Positions 39,209 through 47,694 of a stretch of DNA of 64,000 nt are shown here, piece by piece (within the stretch, counting starts at the first letter, position 1; the number at the start of each line of letters is the position of its first letter). Position numbers and translations under genes: made by a program. Below the pieces are notes generated by a model that did not search any database, was not told the origin of the DNA, and saw only the letters and a program-made list of their open reading frames with translations. Source of the DNA: Mycolicibacterium sp. GF69 (GTDB lineage Bacteria; Actinomycetota; Actinomycetes; Mycobacteriales; Mycobacteriaceae); the NCBI RefSeq assembly GCF_003284965.1, contig NZ_QMEW01000012.1, positions 1 through 64,000 on the forward strand, written 5' to 3'.

Positions 39209-41038
39209 ATGTTCTCAACTCTCATTTCCAGGCAGAACGCCTCCTCGAACCCTTGGCATGCGCTTTGGGCGATGATGGTCGGCTTCTTCATGATCCTGGT
39301 CGACGCGACGATCGTCGCGGTCGCCAATCCCTCGATCATGGCCAGGTTCGACGCGAGCTACGACGCCGTTCTCTGGGTCACCAGTGCCTACCTGCTGGCC
39401 TACGCGGTGCCCTTGTTGGTGGCGGGCCGTCTCGGTGACCGGTTCGGTCCGAAGAACCTCTACCTGCTCGGCCTGACGGTCTTCACCGTCGCATCGCTGT
39501 GGTGCGGACTGTCCGACACGATCGGGATGCTGATCGCCGCGCGCGTCGTCCAGGGGGTGGGTGCGGCCCTGCTGACGCCGCAGACGCTCACGACGGTGAC
39601 CCGCATCTTTCCCGCCGAGCGTCGCGGTGTGGCGATGAGCGTGTGGGGCGCGACGGCCGGCGTCGCGACCCTGGTCGGCCCGCTGGCCGGGGGAATCTTG
39701 GTCGACGCCCTCGGCTGGCAGTGGATCTTCTTCGTCAACGTGCCGATCGGCGTGCTGGGGGTGGCGTTGGCGCTTCGGCTGATTCCGGAGTTGCCGCGCC
39801 AGAGGCAACGCTTCGACATGCTGGGTGTGGTGCTCTCGGCGGTCGGGCTGTTCCTGATCGTGTTCGCACTGCAGGAGGGCCAGGCACACCAGTGGACGCA
39901 TTGGGTGTGGGGCTTGTTGGCGCTGGGCATCGGCGCGATGGCAGCGTTCCTGTTCTGGCAGTCGGTCAATCCAGATGATCCGCTCGTGCCGCTGGAGATC
40001 TTCCGCGATCGCGATTTCTCGCTCTCGACGTTCGGCGTCGCGACGATCGGGTTCGTGGCGACGGTGATGATCGTGCCGGTCATGTTCTACGCACAGGCGG
40101 TGTTCGGGCTGTCGCCCACCCAATCGGCGCTGCTGACCGCGCCGATGGCAATCGCGACCGGCGCGCTCGCCCCGGCGGTCGGCTGGATCGTGGACCGCTG
40201 GCATCCCCGTCCCGTGGTCGGCTTCGGCTTCTCACTGCTCGCGATCGCTCTGACCTGGCTGTCGATCGAGATGACGCCCACCACCCCGATCTGGCGAGTG
40301 GTGCTGCCGCTGACCGCCGCGGGTATCGGCATGGCGTTCATCTGGTCGCCGCTGGCCGCGACCGCGACCCGCCACCTGCCGCCGCGGTTGGCCGGCGCAG
40401 GCTCGGGCGTCTACAACACCACCCGTCAGGTCGGGGCCGTACTGGGCAGCGCCAGCATGGCCGCGTTCATGACATGGCAGGTTGACGCCGAAATGCCGGC
40501 GTGGGCGGCGGATTCGGCTCAGAGCGACGCGGGTGCGACCCAGCTGCCGTCGTTTCTGCAGGGACCGTTCGCGGCGGCGATGTCGCATGCCTTGCTGCTG
40601 CCCGCGTTCGTCGCGCTGTTCGGGGTGGTCGCGGCGCTGTTCCTGCTCGGCTACGCGCGCCGGCCGCTCGACGACCGCCCGCCCGCGGTCGAGGATCTTG
40701 AAGACGCGGCGTACCACGCGGGGTTCGACGACGATGGTGACGACTATCTCGAATACACGGTCAGCTGGGATGACCCCGACCACCCGAAGGCCGGACCATC
40801 GGTGCGCGCCGAGCGGGAGGCGACGACCGAGCCGTTGGCCACGTCTGCAGAATCCCCGCCCGAGCAGGCCGGTGACTCCTGGCGCGCGATCCTGGATCAA
40901 CTGCTCGCCGATATCCCGCCGACGCCGCCCGCCAAACCCGATGTGGAGTCGATCGGATTGGCGCACAACGGCTTGCACGTCGAACAGCGAGCGGGTCGGT
41001 TCAACGGCAGGCATTCGCGCCGTGACGATCAGGGCTGA
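39209..41038 (+). CDS. DHA2 (EmrB/QacA) MFS transporter, Rv1250 type
   Basis: 609 aa with 14 membrane helices (to about residue 485) and a 120-residue acidic cytosolic tail. Motif [15 protein letters not shown] and motif C-like [16 protein letters not shown] mark the drug:H+ antiporter-2 family. [13 protein letters not shown] in helix 1 is the family's D1 motif. Substrate unknown. It converges on the FAD oxidase with 2 nt between stops. Confidence 0.9.
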   Translation: MFSTLISRQNASSNPWHALWAMMVGFFMILVDATIVAVANPSIMARFDASYDAVLWVTSAYLLAYAVPLLVAGRLGDRFGPKNLYLLGLTVFTVASLWCGLSDTIGMLIAARVVQGVGAALLTPQTLTTVTRIFPAERRGVAMSVWGATAGVATLVGPLAGGILVDALGWQWIFFVNVPIGVLGVALALRLIPELPRQRQRFDMLGVVLSAVGLFLIVFALQEGQAHQWTHWVWGLLALGIGAMAAFLFWQSVNPDDPLVPLEIFRDRDFSLSTFGVATIGFVATVMIVPVMFYAQAVFGLSPTQSALLTAPMAIATGALAPAVGWIVDRWHPRPVVGFGFSLLAIALTWLSIEMTPTTPIWRVVLPLTAAGIGMAFIWSPLAATATRHLPPRLAGAGSGVYNTTRQVGAVLGSASMAAFMTWQVDAEMPAWAADSAQSDAGATQLPSFLQGPFAAAMSHALLLPAFVALFGVVAALFLLGYARRPLDDRPPAVEDLEDAAYHAGFDDDGDDYLEYTVSWDDPDHPKAGPSVRAEREATTEPLATSAESPPEQAGDSWRAILDQLLADIPPTPPAKPDVESIGLAHNGLHVEQRAGRFNGRHSRRDDQG

Positions 41039-41040
41039 GG

Positions 41041-42396
41041 TCAGCCGAAAAGGACAGCGGGGTTGAGGTAGCCGGCCGGGTCGAACGCGTTCTTGACGCT
41101 CCGCATCGCGGCGATGTCGGCGTCGGTGCGCGACATTGCGAGGTAGGCCCGCTTGCGGGTGCCGACACCATGCTCGGAACTGACATTGCCGCCGTGGCCG
41201 GCGATGAGCTCCATCATCGCCGAGTACAGCGCAGACTCGGCGGCGTTGTCGAGGGTGCACCGCACCAGGTTCAGATGCAGGTTGCCCTCACCGACGTGCC
41301 CGAACAACACCGGAATCGCCTCCGGCGCATGGGTTTCGACCAGTGCTGCGGATTCGGCGGCGAACGGTGCGATACCCGCGAGTGGAAGCGACACATCGAA
41401 CTTCAACGGCGGCCCAAAGACGCCGAGCACATCGGCGACGGCCTCGCGGACCTGCCACAACCGCTGCTGTGCGGTCGGCTCGACACCCACGGCCGGCTCG
41501 CCGCACAGCTCAATGCCGTCGATGGCGTCGGCGAGCCGCTCGGTCTGGTCCGTGTCGCCGGTCAATTCGATCAGCAGCTGCCAGGCACCGTCGACGGGCG
41601 CGGGGACCCCGGCATGCTCGGCGGTCAACGCGCTGGCGCGCGCGTCGATCAACTCCAGCGCGGCGATGCCGTCCAGGTCCCGGAAGATCCGCCCCGCGGC
41701 CACGAGCGCATCGAGGTCGGCGAACCCGCATATGGCGGTCACCCGGTGGGGCGGCGCAGGGTGCAACCTCAAGTCGAGCGCGGTGATCACGCCCAGCGTC
41801 CCCTCGGCGCCGATGAACAGCGACGCCAGGTCGTAGCCGGTGTTGTCCATCCGCACCTGGCTGTGCCGGTGCACGACGGTGCCGTCGGGCAACGCGACGT
41901 CCAACCCGATCACCTGCTCGCCCATGTTGCCGTAGCGAACGGTGCGCAGACCGCCCGCGTTCGTCGAGGCCATCCCTCCAACGGTCGCGGTGTCACGTGC
42001 GGCCAGGTCGACGCCGAACAGCAGTCCGTGTTCGGCGGCCGCTCGCTGCACCTCGGCCAGGGTGACGCCCGCACCCACCGAGATCCGGCGCTCGGCGATG
42101 TCGACCGCGCCGATCCCGCGCAGCCGTTCGGTGGACAGCAGCACGTCGTCGTGTTCGGGTACGGTCCCCGCCACCAGCGAGGTGCGACCGCCCTGCACGG
42201 TGACGTACGCACCCGCATCGCGGCAGGCCCGCAGCACGGCGGCGACCTCCTCGGCCGACGCCGGACGCACCAGGGCGCTGGCTTTTCCGCGGTACCGCCC
42301 GGTGTGGTCGACGCTGCGGCCGGCCAACACGTCGGCATCGGTGCTGACGTAGCCGTCTCCGACGATGCTCGCCAGCCGCTCGGTCAAACTCATCAT
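41041..42396 (-). CDS. FAD-linked oxidase of the GlcD / D-2-hydroxyacid dehydrogenase type
   Basis: 451 aa. FAD-binding type 4 domain (VTVQGGRTSLVAGTVP, GGMASTNAGGLRTVRYGNM, FIGAEGTLGVIT) and a C-terminal substrate domain with GHVGEGNLHLN and SSEHGVGTRKR, which carry the metal-binding His and Glu. Family members oxidise D-lactate, glycolate or D-2-hydroxyglutarate; substrate not assigned. Its start ATGATG overlaps the stop of the upstream nuclease-helicase gene (ATGA), so the two are coupled despite unrelated functions. Confidence 0.87.
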   Translation of the reverse strand: MMSLTERLASIVGDGYVSTDADVLAGRSVDHTGRYRGKASALVRPASAEEVAAVLRACRDAGAYVTVQGGRTSLVAGTVPEHDDVLLSTERLRGIGAVDIAERRISVGAGVTLAEVQRAAAEHGLLFGVDLAARDTATVGGMASTNAGGLRTVRYGNMGEQVIGLDVALPDGTVVHRHSQVRMDNTGYDLASLFIGAEGTLGVITALDLRLHPAPPHRVTAICGFADLDALVAAGRIFRDLDGIAALELIDARASALTAEHAGVPAPVDGAWQLLIELTGDTDQTERLADAIDGIELCGEPAVGVEPTAQQRLWQVREAVADVLGVFGPPLKFDVSLPLAGIAPFAAESAALVETHAPEAIPVLFGHVGEGNLHLNLVRCTLDNAAESALYSAMMELIAGHGGNVSSEHGVGTRKRAYLAMSRTDADIAAMRSVKNAFDPAGYLNPAVLFG

Positions 42397-45300
42397 GTGG
42401 ATGTATCACACGGCGCGAGCGACAGGAACGCGCCGAGTTCGACCAGGCCGGTCGGCGTGGACGGCAGGTACTCGGTCAGCAGCGGGGAACGCACGATCAC
42501 CGTGCGGTACTTGGCGCGGCTGATCGCCACGTTGAGCCGGTTGCGGTTGAGCAGGAACGGCATCCCGCGCGGGATGTCCTCGAGCGCCGAGGCCGTCATC
42601 GACACGAACACGACGGCGGCCTCGCGACCCTGCAGTTTGTCGACCGTGCCGACCACGACGTCGCCCAGACCCGCCGCTTCGAGCGCGGAGCGCACCTGCA
42701 AGACCTGGGCGTTGTAGGGCGCGACGACGAGCACGTCCGCCTCCCCGAGCTGCCGATCGCCATGCTCGTCGGACCAGCGCGCGCCGATGATCCGGCTGAT
42801 CTCGCTGGCGATCACCTCGGCCTCCTCCGGACTGCAAGTCGAGCGTCCCTCGTGGGCGACGCTCAGCGTGTGCACGCCGGGCTCGAAACCGGCCAGCATG
42901 CGAGCATCCGTCTTTGGGTGGGGCAACAGCCGATTGTCGTAGGAGAGCGCAGAATCCACGCGGCAGAGCGCCGAATGCATGCGATGGGTCTGCTCGAGAA
43001 AGTAGCCGTACTCGGCGGGCAACACGTCGTAGCCTGCCATGAGCCAGCCCAGCGCCGAATGATCGACAGGCTCGGGGTGGCTGCCGGTGGATACCTGGCC
43101 GAGCTGTTGCGGATCGCCGAGCAGCATGATGTTACGCGCCGCTCGCGCGACGGCGATCGTGTAGCCGAGCGAGAACTGCCCCGCTTCGTCGATCGCGAGC
43201 AGGTCGAGGCGCTCGGAGGTGACCCTGGCGTCATTGGCGAAATCCCAAGCAGTGCCACCGATGACGCAGGCTTCGTGCTCGCCGAGGAAGGCGGCGTGTC
43301 CATCGTCGCCGATCACGGTGAAGAGGTCGGTGTCCGCAGCGTCGCTGCTGGACTTCTTCGCGACCAGCGCCCCGTCGACGCCCGCCTCGACAATTTTGTT
43401 GAGCAGATGCGCGACCACGGAGTGCGACTGGGCGACGACGCCGATGCTGTAGCCATGGTCGTTCACCAGCGATGCGATGACCCGCGCCGCGGTGTAGGTC
43501 TTACCGGTGCCGGGCGGACCGTGCACGGCGACATAGGACTTGTCGAGATCCAGGACAGCCGCCGTGATCGACGCGACGTCGTCCCCGAGGCGGGGTAGGC
43601 CCGCGCCGGACCGTGTGGTCGGCGCGGCGCGTCGGAGGATGTCGACGACGGCGCAGCGGGGCAAGCGTCCTTCGGCGACGGTTGCCGCGGCGTCGGTGGC
43701 CAGCGCCTCGATCGCCTCTTCGAGTCTGGCGGTCCGGATCGGCTTCGCCGGCGTGAGTGCCATCGGTACATGCGCAAAGTGTCCGGCGTCCACCTCCAGT
43801 TCCTCGATGAGTATCTCGACCGGAACGCCTTCGACCTCAAGGCAATCCAGCACCTTGACGTCGTGGGCGGCGCGACGGTCGGGGTGCTCGTCGTCGAGTC
43901 CCGCGGGTGCCGGCCGGTCATAAAGCGCCTGGGGCCGCCCGTCGAGGCTGCCGCCCTGCAGAACCCCGGTGAGGCGAAGATGCCGCCGGTGCTTCTGCTT
44001 CCGCGGCGGCTTGTGCCAATCCTGCTCGACAACGGCGTCCTCGACCAGGAAGACGCCGGAGGTGTCGCCCCATTCGTCGACCGGATGGTTGAGCCGTTGA
44101 AAGTGCGCCCACCAGTAGGGCTTTCGCTCGCGGGGCAGGTACCCGCGCGCGGCCTGGATCAACGCCACGGCGGTCTGCTCGGCGGTGCGATCGGTGCTCA
44201 CGCCGTCACCGGCGAAGGCAAGCAGCGCCTGCGCAGTCTCGTCGGGGGGCGGTACCGGCTCGCCCTTCTCGACGGTTCGCGTCAGATGTGTGACGCCGGA
44301 CTCGAAGGCCCGCAACAGCAACCAGTCCCGCAATCGGCGCGTCGACCGGCAGTCGTACTCGTTGTAATCCCGGATCTCCTTGAGCACACCGGCGGCCTCA
44401 TCGGAGCGGCCCTCGTCGAGCAGCGAACGGTATCGCTCGTACTGCGTGATCGACGCCGCCGCGTTGGTGACCTCACCGGAGCGCAGCTCCGAGCCCATGT
44501 ACAGCGGCTCCAGCGCCTTGAGCGAGTACGACGGCGCGCCGACGCGTAGGCTGCTGCGGACGATGGGGAACAGGTCGACGAGGATGTCGGCACGCAGCAA
44601 GTCGTCGACCTCGTCCTCGCAGACCCCGTAGCGGGCGGCCAGTTCGAGCAGCTTGGTGCGCTCGTAGGCCGCGTAGTGGTAGATGTGCATGCCTGGAAAG
44701 CGCTTGCGACGCTTGCGAACAAGCTTGATGAAGTCGGTGAACGTCTTGCGTTCCGACCCGCGGTCCTCGGCCCACAACGGGGTGAAGTTGTCGGCGATGT
44801 CGAGCACGCCCCACATGTACTCCAGACCCCAGGTGACGCCGTCGTCGGTCCACAACGGGTCGCCCTCGAAGTCGAAGAACAGGTCGCCGGGGTTCTTGGC
44901 GGGCAGCGCGCCGAGCGCATCGCGATCGGCGATCTCGAACTGTGGCACGCCGGTCTCCCGCTCGGTCACCTGCAGGCGTGCCTGCGTGCGCAGACCTGCG
45001 ACGGTGCTCGCGGCCATTCCGTCGACAGGCCCCGACGACGCCGCCAGGCCGGCGACCGTGTCGATGCCTTCGGAGAGCAGCGTTTCGCGCTGCGTCAGTC
45101 GCATGCCCGCGACGAGCAGCACATCGTCGTCGGCGACGATATTGGGTACGCAGCAGTCGCAGCGCATACACGCGCTGACCGTCGGGTCCCGCCAGTCGAC
45201 CGGCGCCCCAGATGCCAGATGGGCGTCGAGCAGATTCCGCAGCCGGTCCCGCTGCTGCCGGTACACCGGAATGAGGTCATCAACGGGGTAGTCGACCGTC

Positions 45301-45818
45301 GTGCGGTCACCAAGGATCAGTCCCGCGGTGTCCGCGACCGGGACACCCATGGCGCGCAGCGCATCGGCATAGCCGGCGATCTGAAGCAGGGCGGATATCT
45401 TCGCGCGCCGCGCGAGTTTGGTATCCATCACCCGGTACCGGTCACCGTGCAACACGACGAAGTCCGCGAAACCGACGAACCGGTCGTCGAACAACGCGGC
45501 CTGGTACACGACCGTCGGTCGACGCTCGAACGCCTGCGCGGTGCTGTGGGCGGCGGACTGGAAGGCCGCCAGCGTGTAGGCGGGCCGCCCGATGCGCACA
45601 ACGTCGTCACCGTGTTGAGCGACGAAGGCGTCGAGGATCCGCTGCTCGTGCGCATCACCTAACTCGGCCGTTCGGCGGAGCATCTCGTCGTCCTCCACCG
45701 CCACGGCGGGACCCCGACCGAGTTTGGCGTCGAACGATCGCAGCAGCGCGTACTCGCAGCGCGCCGCCGCCGCGAGATCGGATGCGCTGTAGATGACTTG
45801 GCCGTCCCCCACGAACAC
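42393..45818 (-). CDS. TM0106-type RecB-like nuclease / RNase H-like / SF1 helicase fusion
   Basis: 1141 aa (Rv1251c type). Three parts: a RecB/Cas4-like nuclease region (about 10-230) with MDTKLARRAK and a Cys cluster CMRCDCC; an RNase H-like exonuclease part with FFDFEGDP (314-321, first acidic motif); a C-terminal SF1 Dna2/Upf1-like helicase with Walker A GPPGTGKT (767-774), LLAIDEAGQFSLG, GDPQQLGQV and VDKLQGREAAVVF. Probably processes DNA or RNA-DNA ends; process unknown. GTG 45818 is 6 nt after TACAGT. Confidence 0.88.
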   Translation of the reverse strand: MFVGDGQVIYSASDLAAAARCEYALLRSFDAKLGRGPAVAVEDDEMLRRTAELGDAHEQRILDAFVAQHGDDVVRIGRPAYTLAAFQSAAHSTAQAFERRPTVVYQAALFDDRFVGFADFVVLHGDRYRVMDTKLARRAKISALLQIAGYADALRAMGVPVADTAGLILGDRTTVDYPVDDLIPVYRQQRDRLRNLLDAHLASGAPVDWRDPTVSACMRCDCCVPNIVADDDVLLVAGMRLTQRETLLSEGIDTVAGLAASSGPVDGMAASTVAGLRTQARLQVTERETGVPQFEIADRDALGALPAKNPGDLFFDFEGDPLWTDDGVTWGLEYMWGVLDIADNFTPLWAEDRGSERKTFTDFIKLVRKRRKRFPGMHIYHYAAYERTKLLELAARYGVCEDEVDDLLRADILVDLFPIVRSSLRVGAPSYSLKALEPLYMGSELRSGEVTNAAASITQYERYRSLLDEGRSDEAAGVLKEIRDYNEYDCRSTRRLRDWLLLRAFESGVTHLTRTVEKGEPVPPPDETAQALLAFAGDGVSTDRTAEQTAVALIQAARGYLPRERKPYWWAHFQRLNHPVDEWGDTSGVFLVEDAVVEQDWHKPPRKQKHRRHLRLTGVLQGGSLDGRPQALYDRPAPAGLDDEHPDRRAAHDVKVLDCLEVEGVPVEILIEELEVDAGHFAHVPMALTPAKPIRTARLEEAIEALATDAAATVAEGRLPRCAVVDILRRAAPTTRSGAGLPRLGDDVASITAAVLDLDKSYVAVHGPPGTGKTYTAARVIASLVNDHGYSIGVVAQSHSVVAHLLNKIVEAGVDGALVAKKSSSDAADTDLFTVIGDDGHAAFLGEHEACVIGGTAWDFANDARVTSERLDLLAIDEAGQFSLGYTIAVARAARNIMLLGDPQQLGQVSTGSHPEPVDHSALGWLMAGYDVLPAEYGYFLEQTHRMHSALCRVDSALSYDNRLLPHPKTDARMLAGFEPGVHTLSVAHEGRSTCSPEEAEVIASEISRIIGARWSDEHGDRQLGEADVLVVAPYNAQVLQVRSALEAAGLGDVVVGTVDKLQGREAAVVFVSMTASALEDIPRGMPFLLNRNRLNVAISRAKYRTVIVRSPLLTEYLPSTPTGLVELGAFLSLAPCDTST

Positions 45819-45824
45819 GGTGCC

Positions 45825-45830
45825 ACTGTA
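45825..45830 (-). promoter_or_regulatory. -10 element TACAGT for the nuclease-helicase gene
   Basis: Minus-strand TACAGT, 6-nt spacer GGCACC, then GTG 45818. Supports this start and a leaderless mRNA. Confidence 0.5.
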
Positions 45831-45860
45831 TGTGACACCGCCGACACCTCAATGCCCTCG

Positions 45861-45918
45861 CGAACGTGGGTTACCCGCACGCTCAATGCGGCTCGGGCGT
45901 GACACGAGGCCACACTCG
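45861..45918 (-). repeat. 58-bp dispersed hairpin repeat, copy C (inverted)
   Basis: Read on the minus strand it begins CGAGTGTGGCCTCG and ends GGTAACCCACGTTCG, the same 58-bp length as copies A and B with a different centre. It lies 90 bp upstream of the DUF559 gene and points opposite to copy B on its far side. Confidence 0.75.
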
Positions 45919-46008
45919 TTCATCCACAACGGCGGACCTCTCCACAGGTCCGCCGTTCACCCGGCCGCTTTGGCCGATTGTGTGGGACCCACCGCTGACA
46001 GTGCGTGC

Positions 46009-46923
46009 ATGGAAAAGAAGTTGTGGCCACTCATCGGCACTGAAGCGTTGGCGGCGGGCACGGTGACCAGACGGACGTTGGTCAGCCGTCACAACATGGT
46101 CTATCGCAACGTCTACCTGCCGAAGGGGGTGAACCTGACACCTGAGATACGAGCGGTGGCGGCGTGGCTATGGTCCGAGCGAAACGCCACTATCGCGGGT
46201 GTGTCCGCGGCGGCACTGCACGGGGCTCGCTGGATCGACGCGGACCTGCCTGCCGAACTGATTCGGCCCGAGGCCTGTGAGGTCGACGGAATCATCATCC
46301 ATCGAGCGAAACTCCGTGAAGACGAGGTCGGCATCGTGCGTGGAATGCCGGTGACCACGCCGGCGCGGACAGCATTCGATCTCGGACGTAGGAACGGGCT
46401 CGAGAGGGCGATCATCGCGGTCGATGCGCTGGCGAACGCTACCGGTCTCAAGCCAGTCGAGGTCGAGCGTCTCGCCGAAACCCGTCGCGGTGCCCGCGGC
46501 ATCGTGCAACTGCGGCGGGTGGCGGAGCTTATGGACGGCGGCGCCGAGTCACCGCAGGAAACTCGGACACGCCTACTGTTGATCGCCGCCGGGTTTCCAA
46601 GGCCGCAAACGCAGATTCTCGTCGTTGACGGGTACGGCTCGCTCGTCGGCCGCATCGACATGGGCTGGGAGGAATTCAAGGTCGGCGTCGAATACGACGG
46701 ACCGCAACATTGGGACGATCCCGAACAGCACGCACGCGACATCGACCGGTTGGCCGAACTGGCGGCTCAAGGCTGGCTGATCATCCGGGTGAGTCGCGAT
46801 CTCTTGCGCTATCGCTCGCATGTCTTCCTCGGCCGCGTGCGGGACGCGATGGCAGCAAGAGGTTGGCCACAGTGGGAACGGGCTCGGCTCGACGCGCGAA
46901 TTTCTTGGCTCGACCCGCGGTAG
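46009..46923 (+). CDS. AbiEi-like/DUF559 putative endonuclease
   Basis: 304 aa. An N-terminal winged-helix-like region (GTVTRRTLVSRHNMVYRNVYLPKG) as in AbiEi-type antitoxins, an ATIAGVSAAALHGARW segment, and a C-terminal DUF559/Vsr-like PD-(D/E)xK fold: GRIDMGW, VGVEYDGPQHW, then GWLIIRVSRDLL. Could be a DNA-binding nuclease or half of an abortive-infection pair; no toxin gene is adjacent. It uses AGA/AGG arginine codons several times, rare in the neighbours. Inverted copies of a 58-bp repeat bracket it. Not in H37Rv at this place as I recall. Confidence 0.72.
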   Translation: MEKKLWPLIGTEALAAGTVTRRTLVSRHNMVYRNVYLPKGVNLTPEIRAVAAWLWSERNATIAGVSAAALHGARWIDADLPAELIRPEACEVDGIIIHRAKLREDEVGIVRGMPVTTPARTAFDLGRRNGLERAIIAVDALANATGLKPVEVERLAETRRGARGIVQLRRVAELMDGGAESPQETRTRLLLIAAGFPRPQTQILVVDGYGSLVGRIDMGWEEFKVGVEYDGPQHWDDPEQHARDIDRLAELAAQGWLIIRVSRDLLRYRSHVFLGRVRDAMAARGWPQWERARLDARISWLDPR

Positions 46924-46956
46924 GCCGCTGGGCCGGTAGGTCGGCCTTGAGGCCGC

Positions 46957-47014
46957 CGAGTGTGGGCTCGATACACGTCCCAGCCGCCCCAGGCGTGCCG
47001 GTAACCCACGTTCG
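46957..47014 (+). repeat. 58-bp dispersed hairpin repeat, copy B
   Basis: Begins CGAGTGTGGGCTCG and ends GGTAACCCACGTTCG, in the same orientation as copy A. It lies 33 bp after the DUF559 stop and 13 bp before the lprE stop, between two convergent genes. Confidence 0.75.
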
Positions 47015-47027
47015 GCGCAGAGTCGGG

Positions 47028-47603
47028 TCAGCCGCCGGTGTTGCCGATCAGCTCGACACCGTTGCCGTTCCAGCGGAACCTGACGACGCTGTCGAGGCCC
47101 GGCAGGCCGCTGGAGTAGCGCAGCGCGATGGTGTCGCCGGTGCTCTCCGACTTGTCGATGCCGTTGAAGCCGTAGGTGTCGGGCACCCCGGTCGGGATGA
47201 ACTTGCCGAGATGGAACATCACCGCCCGCGTGTTGGCGTTCTCGGCGTTGCTGTTGGCCTTGACGATGACGACCGACAACTGCGCGCACTCGTTGTAGTT
47301 GCCGGCGATCGGGACCGGATACCAAGCTTGGTCGCTGCGCGGATCCTTCGGCAGCGCGGCGACGGCCTCCGCGATTTCCGGTGCGTTCAGATCGGTCGCG
47401 CACGGGTCGGCGGCCGCAGGGGCGCCGGGTGCCGCGACACTGGACGGGGCCGACGGCGGCACTCCGGCCGCGACAGGTGCGGCCGGCGACGAGGCGTCGG
47501 GCGTCTTGGAGGCCGTGGAGTCGCTTGCCCCGCAGGCGGTGAGCACCGCCACGAGCACCGCCGCCGATCCCATGAGGCTGCTGAACCGAACCGTGCACTT
47601 CAC
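47028..47603 (-). CDS. lprE: LprE-like lipoprotein
   Basis: 191 aa. Signal peptide with lipobox VLTACGAS, an Ala-Pro-Ser-rich linker to about residue 65, then a globular LppP/LprE-type domain with two Cys (DPCATDL, NECAQL) likely forming a disulfide. Surface-exposed; function unknown, with immune-modulating effects reported for the H37Rv protein. GTG 47603 is preferred because GAGGG lies 8 nt upstream; the frame also allows GTG 47612. Confidence 0.85.
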   Translation of the reverse strand: MKCTVRFSSLMGSAAVLVAVLTACGASDSTASKTPDASSPAAPVAAGVPPSAPSSVAAPGAPAAADPCATDLNAPEIAEAVAALPKDPRSDQAWYPVPIAGNYNECAQLSVVIVKANSNAENANTRAVMFHLGKFIPTGVPDTYGFNGIDKSESTGDTIALRYSSGLPGLDSVVRFRWNGNGVELIGNTGG

Positions 47604-47679
47604 CTGAGCCACCCTCGCAAATCGCGTCGACCAGGTCGCGCCGACACACCGCGTGGCGAAACGGGCAGCTTTTGCCCAC

Positions 47680-47685
47680 TAGACT
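47680..47685 (+). promoter_or_regulatory. -10 candidate TAGACT for deaD
   Basis: TAGACT lies 9 nt before ATG 47695, predicting a leader of about 2 nt. No Shine-Dalgarno is visible. Confidence 0.35.
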
Positions 47686-47694
47686 GCGTAACCG

